DNA of 64,000 nt from Anopheles merus. Lineage: Eukaryota; Arthropoda; Insecta; Diptera; Culicidae. Position 1 is the stretch's first letter. Each line of letters opens with the position of its first letter. The notes beneath the pieces were generated by a model. It was given only the letters and a program-made list of their open reading frames with translations, searched no databases and was not told the origin of the DNA. Location of the stretch: positions 11,488,607 through 11,552,606 of the forward strand of contig NC_054083.1 of assembly GCF_017562075.2 (NCBI RefSeq), in the 5' to 3' direction. Made by a program: the position numbers and the translations under genes. This document shows positions 47,773-57,800 of this stretch, piece after piece.

Positions 47773-50700
47773 GGATATGTGGAAGAAATATTTCTTTCAA
47801 TTTTATCAATTCATTTCAAATCATTTATCAACCCGGTTAGCGAATAACTTCAGAAAAATTGCGTGAGATGGTGCTACTGATGTCATCAGCACAAGCATTT
47901 GCAATTGTCAGTGGTTGTATATACTATTTAATATGCAAACTAAACACATATTACACAACATTACATTTAATGTGAATAGCATACATTTTTGAGCTAGCGC
48001 AGCGATTTCTCAGCATCACCTCGACAATTTATTGTAAAATTGAAACACCTTAAAATTTATTCCAGGCCATAGACGATTTAAAGTGAGGAATTCTTGGAAC
48101 ATTAGTTATTGGAATATAATGATGATGAAGGTCAAATTCTCTTACCACTCTCATTCCCAGATACTGGGATGTCATAGACCATGTCTATATATTGCAGCGA
48201 CGCTGGTGGAGAATAAGAACAGCGCTGCTGAATCCAATCGATAATTCAGTTAATACAAATGTTTACAATATTATGGTTGTACAATGGTTTCATTTAATTT
48301 TCCAATAAAATAATCACAGCATCATAAGCAAAAAGATTAAAGTCTAAATAATTTAATACACTTTTTATATCATTGATGTGCATGATGAATAGTGTAGGAC
48401 CAAACAATCTCCCTAAAGAAACTCTTAACGTGCTTGTAGAGATTGATTTTTTTTAAATATAGTCCACTGGGTCCTGCAAGATAATTAGTAAACCAAATAA
48501 ATTGCTTTCCTATTAAGCCAAAAGATCTTTTAAAGATGTTTACTGCTGAATACTAAAAACGTTCCGATTATGAAACCATGAAGAAATTTCCTTGAGGTGA
48601 TTGTGCTTCTTACTTACTTATTTACTTACTTTACACAACAAAACTAAAACCAATAACAAAGTAATGAACAAGGTAAGATATGGACAGAGTTTTTCAACTT
48701 AAAAATAGGCTGAACTAACTTATTTTTGTAGAATAACATACATAAAAAACATTTTACATTTTACAAACTTAGCGAGGTACAGTACAATTTAATCCAAATT
48801 TAATGGGTGTTTCAAACATTCAATTGTATTAAATTAACTTTGGTAAAATAAATTAAACATTAACCAAGCTATTGTATAAGAAAAATGATGATCCGCCTTT
48901 TATGTGTTAAATGTGTAGCAAATAAAACAAGTGTTGTAAATAAATGCATTACTTAACCAATGAACCAAATGTATGAGCAATGTTTGCCTTCTCCTCTTCA
49001 TTTTAAATGGAACTCATCGTACTGTACATTGAACGGCGTAAACTAAATATCACCTCGCTTTTCGGTTGTATCGAGTTGTAACTTATCAGGAAACCCACCA
49101 CATAAACCCCAGCTAATTGTTCTCATTTGGCAGCGGACATCATCGACACGAAGCGGTTGAAACTATTGATTTACGGTTAAACACAGTCCAACATTAATGC
49201 ATTCTCCTGCCATTCCACTGTCACAGCGTTACAGCAAAAGCTCACTCCATAGCCTGGTGGTTGATTATTTAACTGAACTGAAAACAAATTACATTTACAT
49301 TAATTAATTTCGGTACAGAGTACAGCAGTTGCATTGTCGAAAGCAGTAGCTAGCGACCTGGTGCCAGTAACCGACCTATCCAACTACCAAAATCTAACTG
49401 TGGTATATTTTCGCAACAAAATAGTAATTTGCTAAATATAATCTCTGCCCTGTCGTTCGTTTGGTTGCAGCAGGGCAAAAACCCTTGTAGTGTTGACACG
49501 ATCCCGTACGCATCCCGTTCTCGACGATCGTCGAGCGTGAGCTTCGCTCCTGTTGAGAAGCAAGCAAAATGTTGAGCAGATGCAGATGTGAACGGCCCTT
49601 AGCCGTCGAAGGGTTTGCCGAATGATACAAACGAGCAAGGAGCCTGCGGGGGTCCTCGTTCAGTCGACAGTGCACATAAATAGTAGCATTAGTTTGTTGT
49701 GCAACCGTATGTTTGCTGTAATATCATTAGCACACGCGGATGTAGAAACCACCGGACAATGTGCGGAACGTTAGAGGCCATTACGCTGCGTGGGTAAGTT
49801 GATTTGTTATCAGCCGTACTGTTGAGTGTTTTTCTGCTTGCGGGCCTTCATCTAGCCTGCCTAATGCCTGCGCTGCGCTGTGCCGAACTGTAGAAATTTC
49901 GAAAATACAGGATCACACCATTTGTACCCGTTGTGTCTTAATGTCTTTGTTTAGCCCGACCCCATTTTGTTGTACCAAGCGCCTCAGATACATCGGAAAC
50001 GTGCTGCACGTGGTAGGATATATCATTCCGAATTTACTTCACTCGCCACGCCAAAGACGCTCGTTAACGACGGAATAATTACTGGTGCCGCGCAGCGACG
50101 CAGTGGATTACCCAGAGCTGTCGAGCGGCAAAGGGAAGAGGTAGAATGCCCGGGTCTGACACGGGAAGGGATGATTATAAAAATGAAGTCGTTGCACGCC
50201 TTCCGACTGTTTCTAGCAAGGTCAGCACGGTTGGTGAACTTGCTGGCAACCGGGTGCATGCGGAAACATGGAGAAAGATAAAGTTGTGTGATACTCGAAA
50301 AATGTACAACCAAATCTCTGTTTCCGGTTCATATTGCCTTCTTGCACTGCGCGTGTGTGTGTGTGTCAGCGGTTTCCTGCTGGGCGCTCGCGAACTACGG
50401 CGTGCTATCTTAATTACAAAAGTTTCAAATTAAATCATAAATTAAATAAATTGCCCTACCTTCAGTGGCCTGCTGATGAACCTTCATAAATGCAATTCTC
50501 CTCGGAGCAGTAGTTTTGCGAAATGGTGCTGATTTTGTTTTACTTTTTTTGTTGCTTTCTTCTGTTGGGAGCCAGGTTCGCTTCGGCGTCTTCGTCTTTA
50601 CACGCTCATTTGAGAACGATGCTCGGTTGGATCGGTTTTTTGATGAAGTGCAAAACTGCTGACCATTTTCCAAACCAGCACCGTGCCTGGTGCTTAGAAA

Positions 50701-52655
50701 TGACCGGCTTGCGTTGCCGTTGCGCCCCAGAAAGGCAGCACAGACCATAAGAACAAATAATAAAAGTTGCTAATACTTTATAAATTCACTCACTGTATTA
50801 CGTAAATGAGTTTTGTTCATCCGAATTGAAGGAATGGCAGTAACATAACACTGTCCTCTCACATCCCTGCCCCGGGAAGGGGCGCGTTAGAGCATCCGGC
50901 GTGTTTTTTTCTCCTCTTTTTCCAGGGAACTGGGATAGCAATCAATTGCTGTCGAGTGTAGAACGTAACGAAGGTACAACCAAAATGAGCCACCCCTCGG
51001 AACGGGATGGTGAATGGGCGAAGAGTGAAATTTAAGCCAGTTGGGCGGTTGGGCTCAGAATTGCAAATGAAGTAACTCATGCGGAAGTTTCCATTCTGTA
51101 ACGATGCTTTTTTGGGTCCTTGGTTTCCATTTTCAAAAAATAAAGAAAGCCCAAAACCGAAAAGCATAGGACGCCTGAAACGGGTAGGGCAAGAAAAGCT
51201 GGCCGCGCCAAAGTATTGACACTATCCGTTCAAGAAGGAAGTAACTCGCTACCTTGCTGTCAGAAGGAGTCGGAAAAAAGGTTTTACCTTGGATGTGTCC
51301 TGTATGCAAACGGAGGTGGAAGCTAGATGAAACAAAAACACTCACGTATCGAGAGTGCTAGGCTACTGCTTACGAAAAGTTGACGCTTTTCTTTTTCCCC
51401 CTTTTTGCTTCATGCAGGAACGGTCTAGTTTTCCTCCAGAAGGTCTTGCCCATTATTTGTTCTCATTAAACGCCTTTGCCGTGTCCGTCGAGTCTGGCAT
51501 GAACAAGATGTTGTAACGATTTGCTACGGTCTACTGGGATGGGGAGTTAACCAACAGCCCCTTGCAACCTTTTATACCTGCTGGGATGAAGCCTTATTTA
51601 TTTTCACCTTGGTGTAGAATTGGGACAATTTCAACAATTCACCTGAGGAGCGATTTGCTGCTGTGGACCAAATTGTGGTCCTTTCACTGGCTGGTGGTTT
51701 GCAATAAAGAATACACAAGCTCTCTTCATATTTATGTCGAAATACGCAAATGGAGAAAAGTGACAAATTTCTCGACTGAATCTTAATGCTTAGGGAAGGA
51801 GTTTTGTGCCGAATAGTCGTTTGGATTTCGGAGCGTTTCTTTTCACATTGTATGCGGAGAAATGTTTACACCTTACAGCACAGGTGCACGGCTACCAGGC
51901 CTCCCTGATACGAATAAGAACAGCTGAGTGTTAAAAAAACGGGCCCAAAAATACCGACCAATACTATCTTCTCGGTCCGAGCCCGCCATTGCACACGACA
52001 CCTCTACATGTGCGCCATCAACGTCTTGTAAAGAAATTCTTTGGATGGGCAATTTTAGTTTCTCATCCACCCGAGAGTGGTCTTAGCCAAATGAACCGTT
52101 CGAGTAGGCTAAGCATGAGCAGAATGAATAAATATTGTGTCTGCTCCAATTTGGAAAGTGGGCTGCAGAAACAGTTTTCTTTGGGATTTATCTCACACTT
52201 TCTACTAGGTAAGTAAAGAGATGTATAAGGTTTTTGAAGTAATTCCAAAAGTGCTATTTAGAGTCTGTTAGTGGATGAACTTGTAATCGTTTTTCAGTGT
52301 GAAAGGAGCTAGACTATACAAAATTTAATAATTTCTCAAATTTTACAATCCTTAAACATTACAATACAAAGCCTGGCCGTGCATCATGAACAAACCTGGT
52401 TTGACGAAAACTGAGGTATGGACGCAATCCTTACAATATGCTCTGTAGTTCCTTCTAAAAGACAGTTAGGGGCATCATAGGTATAAATGATTAGAGCCTA
52501 CGCGTTTGCCAAAAAAAAAAGACCTTTTTCGGCTGGCTGTAGAAAAAAACTAACAAGGAAAATTTCCTTCCATGAGCATCTTTATAAAAGTAATTATATA
52601 ATTTTACTTTCAAATCTAAATGATCTAAATACTTTCAAATCTAAACCTTGTGAAC
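47773..52655. other. Non-coding stretch
   Basis: AT-rich to 49.3 kb and GC-richer at 49.4-50.3 kb, with overlapping unrecognised ORFs. A (GT)n run lies at 50351-50366. Near 52385-52440 a plus-strand frame (LTKTEVWTQSLQYAL) faintly recalls the end of the mariner-type relics, too weakly to call. Confidence 0.3.
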
Positions 52656-52843
52656 AAACTATCCGGAATTTTTGCCATGGTGGACAAAGAACATGTTTTA
52701 AGACCTTAAAAAGACAGTATTGGACAAAACATTTGCAACCATTCAATCCCTACCAATTAACTCTTAATTGAAGGGTTATGGAAAGTCAATCGTAATAAAA
52801 AGGAGTTTTTTAATTTGCAGAAATATTGTTTATTTACTTCTTC

Positions 52844-53410
52844 ATTTATTTATTTATTTATTTATTTATTTATTCATATAATAATTTGTTGGCCTCTAGG
52901 GTTTTACAAATGTGTTCTAATAATCTAGGGAAACATATGGGAGGAATCACGAAGACGGGAGCGGAATTGGGGAACTTGAAGCCAAATAGGTGATACGAGT
53001 TGTTAAATGCAGAAAGAGCGCGCAAGAAACGGTCATTCTGGCCATGACGAGTTTTGTGGGAAGGAATAAGGAGCGGGTCTGTCACAAAGGCGACGTAAGG
53101 GGGTATAGATAGGAATCGAAGATAGGAGGATGGGAACATCCAGGTCATTGGAAAGGAGGCAGGCAATGAAGTATGACTGGATGTGAGAGTTGCGCGTTCT
53201 CAATGACTCTAGCCCGAGCAAACGGCATCGGATAGGATACGAAGGAATTCGACCCTATCGTCCAAGAAAACGACGGATAGCGACACGAGTGAATTTTCAC
53301 TGAATTCGTTCGATCCTATCGATAGGTGTTAGGCCGGCAGGCCACCAAACGACCGACGCATTCTCAAGTAACGGGCGGACCCAACAGCAGTACAGGGACT
53401 TTAAACACAT
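52844..53410 (-). pseudogene. 3' fragment of a non-LTR retrotransposon reverse-transcriptase ORF
   Basis: On the minus strand one frame reads LYCCWVRPLLENASVVWWP then PIDRIERIQ, a stop, KFTRVAIRRF, a stop, and CRLLGLESLRTRNSHIQ. This is the characteristic region just downstream of the reverse transcriptase in Jockey/CR1-like elements (consensus style LVRPLLEYASVVW ... RIE..Q.KFTR). A second frame then gives an HICKTLEANKLLYE end, and the element finishes in a (TAAA)n tail, seen on the plus strand as (TTTA)n at 52844-52875. At least three stops show it is dead, and it is 5'-truncated. The truncation point lies somewhere between 53410 and about 53560. Confidence 0.8.
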
Positions 53411-53728
53411 AAGCAGATGAATGCTTATGGTGCTAGTGTAAACAGGCTAGTGATATGGAGTCAAAGCTGCTTTATAGTCGGTATATAGAGTATCGACTTG
53501 AGAGCCACGCTCCATGTTGTTAAAGATCGAGGATGCAAGGCACATTAGGTTAGTAGAGGTTGAACGTTTTGGCATGAATTCGTGCTGATGTTCTGAAATT
53601 ACATTTGTAACACACGAACGAATAGACGAATAGACGAGTCATTTTTATTAAAACAAAAATATTATTATTCATAAAAAATACAATAAAAAAAACAATAAAA
53701 CATAAAGTGCAATTTTGCGTGTTATATG

Positions 53729-53999
53729 CTAAATCCAATTTGGTTTGTAGTATTTCGTAGCGAATCCTTTATTTTCAATTACGGCCTTGCATCGACGAGG
53801 CATACACTCAATTAGGTGATCAATGACGTTTTGTGAAATTACTACCCAAGCCTTTTGGATTTGTGCAAACAACTGATCCTAATTTCGAACACATTTACGA
53901 TCAATTTGATGATTCACGATCTCTCACAGGTTCTCGACAGGGTTCAGATTCGGTGATTGGGGTGGACCCCTACCACTATTTGGTTAACCTTATACCACT
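53729..53999 (-). pseudogene. Tc1-like transposase, C-terminal part
   Basis: Reading on the minus strand from the BEL insertion point: WYKVNQIVV, a one-base frame break, PPQSPNLNPVENL, a stop where tryptophan is expected, DRKCVRN, another stop, then DQLFAQIQKAWVVISQN and CMPRRCKAVIENKG up to TAG at 53729-53731. The family pattern is SPDLNPIENLW followed near the end by a MPRR-type motif. The catalytic glutamate of NPVE is kept. The D-to-N change in SPNLNP and the W-to-stop change inactivate the copy. Confidence 0.85.
53995..53999 (+). repeat. BEL target-site duplication, left copy (CCACT)
   Basis: CCACT directly precedes the 5' LTR and is repeated directly after the 3' LTR at 60787-60791. 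Five base pairs is typical of BEL/Pao integration. Confidence 0.9.
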
Positions 54000-54214
54000 T
54001 GTTGTAACCGTTGTAGGGTTCCGCCGAACTGTCAGCCAAGCGCATCGCAGATAGGACAAAAAATAGTTTAAATAGGGAACGAACGGCAGTTTCTGCCCCT
54101 TTCAGTAAAACGAATTCACCGAGAGAGCAAGCCACAAAACGCCTAAAATAAAAACTAATTTTTTGGCACCCCGCCTAAGCCTAAAAAATTCGGTTTCTTT
54201 GTTAGTTTCTAACA
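54000..54214 (+). repeat. BEL 5' LTR, 215 bp
   Basis: Starts TGTTGTAACCGTTGTAGGG and ends GTTAGTTTCTAACA. I found no difference from the 3' LTR on reading through. The sequence just after it (TTCCAAAAAATAAGTG) lacks an obvious tRNA-complementary primer site starting TGG, so the primer is unresolved. Confidence 0.95.
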
Positions 54215-54363
54215 TTCCAAAAAATAAGTGCTAAGCTAATTTTCATCGCGTGTGGTGTTAAAGTATATCGGTGAAGTGATACTGCGCTGCGATACCCAAT
54301 TCTCGCGATCGCGATTGTTCCCGTGTGGTGGTATAGGAGAGCTGTAGTGCAGTGAAAGGTGAA

Positions 54364-54852
54364 ATGGAGCAGGCGAAAGATTCGTGCAAAGTCGGGCAGG
54401 ATTGCAACTCTACCCCCGTAATGAGCCCGACAATGGGACGTGATGGCGCTCGGTCCATTGCAGCGTCAACGAGCCCCATCCTAGAGCAGGAATCGGCGGT
54501 ATCCCCGGTGGTAGCGGGCACGAGCCAGTCTGTATCAGAAGGGCAGGTGCGAGGCAAGACAACGTCGGATACTAGCTCCAGAGCGCCAGGATTAACCGCT
54601 GGTAGCTTTGATGGTGAATCCTACCGAAGCCACGTAGGCGGAACAAGGGACGACAAACGAGTGGAGGGTGAAATCGTTCGTATGCCAGCGCACGAACGAC
54701 GACAGCGAGTAGCGGAGATTGAACGTGAGCTCATCGCACTTCGCGAAATGTGTCAACTCGAAAAGATGGAAGAATGGTGCCGGGAAACGGATCGTTTGGG
54801 AGCACCGTCGTTAAATCCGCTTGAGTACGAGGATCGAGCCGCGTTCGAATAA
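54364..54852 (+). CDS. BEL N-terminal Gag segment, ended by in-frame TAA
   Basis: The ATG at 54364 has a reasonable start context (G at -3 and G at +4), 150 bp after the 5' LTR. It opens 162 codons. The first part is Ser/Thr/Gly-rich and probably disordered. From about residue 95 onward it is charged and helix-forming (RQRVAEIERELIALREM, KMEEWCRETDRL), as in the N-terminal segment of BEL Gag proteins that precedes the DUF1759-type core. The frame ends at TAA (54850-54852), followed by TGG. The next ORF is in the same frame and needs only that codon to be read through. The stop may be a recent nonsense mutation or a translational control point. Confidence 0.75.
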   Translation: MEQAKDSCKVGQDCNSTPVMSPTMGRDGARSIAASTSPILEQESAVSPVVAGTSQSVSEGQVRGKTTSDTSSRAPGLTAGSFDGESYRSHVGGTRDDKRVEGEIVRMPAHERRQRVAEIERELIALREMCQLEKMEEWCRETDRLGAPSLNPLEYEDRAAFE

Positions 54853-54864
54853 TGGATCCGCGGG

Positions 54865-57800
54865 ATGGAAAGTTCTATGAGGCAGACCGAACGTAGAGTA
54901 AATGGCGTCACCAGAGGTCAAGATCCTCGGGAACATCAAAGTAATCATGGCGCGCGAGTTACTTATACGGATGGCGAAGGGACGAGGCGTCTTGCGCGAG
55001 CGCCTTGTGACAAATCTGCGCCACTCAATAAAGGGTACGATGAACGTGTGACTTATAATGAACGCGTAGCCCTAAATGAACATGCGTTGCAAAATGAACG
55101 AGTGAACTACAATGAGCGCCTGGCGTATGGTGAGAGCGCAGCGTACGGTGAGCGCGCTGCTTACAGTGAACGCACGACACACGGTGAACACGCGGCACAC
55201 AGTGGACAAGCGACGTACGAAGAACGCGGCACTTACGGCGAACGCGCGAATTATGATGAACGTGCAACGTACCGTGAACGTGTGCCCTACGGAGAACGCA
55301 CTACTTGCCCTGGGTATAATGTATTCGACGCGAGAGGATCGGGTATACCACGTACATCAGGACACTTTATGCGCACAAATTACACTGACCCGCACATGAC
55401 CGCTCACACTAACACACTCGCACAACAAACGCCAGCACTGAACACACTCTTAAACCACAGTCAAATAGCAGCCCGCCAAGGGTTTCCACGAGACTTACCG
55501 ACGTTTTCGGGGTCTGTCGAAGAGTGGCCGCGTTTTATCGCGACGTATACACGCACTACTATTGCATCCAACTATACCGACGACGACAATTTAGTGCGAC
55601 TCCAGCACTGCCTCAAAGGTGCTGCATTAGATACCGTCGGACATTTGCTATTGTTTTCAGATGGGTTGAAGGAAGTTATGAGCACTTTGCGAGCTCGCTA
55701 CGGCCGACCGGACTTGATAGTAGATCAAGCGGTTGAGAGCGTCAAGAAGCTGCCTGCACCTAGGATGGAGAGGCTCGACACGATAGTTGAATTTGGGTTC
55801 GCTGTTAAAAGGTTGATTGCGACCGTACAAGTGTCGGGACTGCTCGACTATATGTATGACGTGGTGCTCCTCAAGGAACTGACGAAGAAGTTGCCACCCA
55901 TGCTATGTATTGAATGGGCACGGCTGAAGAAACGGTCACGTGATGTTAATGTGCTCCAATTTGGGCGGTGGATTGGCGAGTTGGCTGATGATCTGTGCGC
56001 GGTCATCGATATGCCCGACAGACTTGAACGAACGGAGAGGAGTGTCCCTCCCCCCCGGAACAGCAATCAGCGATATTTGCCACATCGAACGACGGTCGGG
56101 ATAAATCAGCATGCAACAGGTCGCCAAGGTAACGCATACTGTAACACAACCGTCGTGCAAGAGGACTGCCTGCCTCATTCGCCGACTAGTGACTCTCTGC
56201 TTTTATCCTGCATATTATGTGGGGGTACGTGTGAATCTCTTTGTAAATGTGTGAAATTCTTAAGAACGTCGGTAGCAGCGAGAAGGGCCTTTATAAACGA
56301 GAGAAAACTCTGCCGCAAGTGCCTGCGATATCACTATGGCAGGTGTCCCGTCACGAACGCGTGCGGCGTCAACGGATGCAACCTCCTTCATCACGCGCTT
56401 CTGCACCAGGACGATGGCCTCCCCGGAAGTTCCGAGACGTCAGCACATGAAACAAAAGGTATTCGTATTAATACTCATTCGGGAACTAACGAAAGCGTCT
56501 TATTGAAATACGTTCCAGTTGTACTCCACGGACCGAAAGCAAAAATCGAAACTTACGCTTTTCTCGATGACGGTTCCACGTCGACCTTTATGGACCACGA
56601 GCTGGTAGACGAACTTGGTTTGAAGGGAACACCACATCCGCTGTGCGTCCAATGGACCGGTGACGTCACACGTGAAGAGAAAAATTCTGTTCGTCTAGCG
56701 GTACGCATTTCGGGAAAGCAAACTTCGACAGCGATATACGAACTTTCAGCCGTCCGCACAGTTCGCAAACTAGCTCTTCCCAAGCAGTTCATGAATGTGT
56801 CGCAACTTGTTAAAAGATACGCATATCTGCAGGGTCTGCCCTTGGAGTCTTATGCTAACGCGGAGCCGCGCTTGTTGATTGGCGTAGATAATTGTAGCAT
56901 GGGACAATCTCTGAGGAGTGTAGAGGGGAGACGTGACGAGCCAATCGCCTCGAAAACCCGCTTGGGTTGGGTGTTGGGGGGACCATGTTCAGTGGCCACC
57001 AATACGCCGGGATCTACTCTGCCTTCCTTTCACATATGTGTGTGCAATGAGCCTGACGATGGTCTTACTGCTGCGGTAAAAGAACATTTCGCCCTGGAAT
57101 CGATCGGCATCGATAAGACAGTGCGCTTAAGAGAATCCAAAGACAACGAACGGGCTCTCACGTTGCTGGAACGGAAGACGAAATTTGACGGCCATCGCTA
57201 CGAAACCGGCCTCCTTTGGCGATATGACGACATCAAGCTGCCTTGCAACAGATCTGTCGCGTTGAAGCGGTATGTATGCCTACAACGAAAATTAAAAAAT
57301 GATCCCATTTTAGCAAAGGCAGTACGAGAAAAAATGGCAGATTACAAGGAAAAAGGATACATCAGACGCCTAACCGACGATGAACTGAACGGGAGAAGTA
57401 TTAAAGATTGGTACCTGCCCATCTTCCCGGTTGTCAATCCTAATAAACCAGGAAAGATTCGAATGGTGTTCGACGCTGCGGCAAAGGTACGTGGGGTTTC
57501 TTTAAATTCATTTCTTCTCCCCGGTCCCGACATGTTAGCCGGGCTACTCCCGGTACTCTTCAAGTTCAGAGAATTTCGAGTAGGAATCGTGGGCGACATC
57601 CGAGAAATGTTTCATAGAGTGAACATTAGCAAGGAAGACCAACGGAGCCAGATGATATTTTGGGAAGGCGACGATCCATACTCAGATCCGGATGTTTACG
57701 TCGTCACCGTGATGACATTTGGAGCGTCATGTTCACCGAGCGCCGCACAATACGTCAAGAATCTTAACGCAGACAGATTTAAAGCCGAATACCCTCGAGC

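Noticed and set aside
54215..54270. Primer-binding site for the BEL element
   Set aside because: The LTR is followed by TTCCAAAAAATAAG rather than a TGG-starting tRNA complement. A TGGTGTTAAAG at 54252 is too far away to call.
55025..55267. Antisense His/Arg-rich ORF across the hexapeptide repeat
   Set aside because: Mirror of the 18-bp coding repeat on the opposite strand. The BEL sense frame is clearly the real one, as for the other ORFs within 55-60.5 kb.
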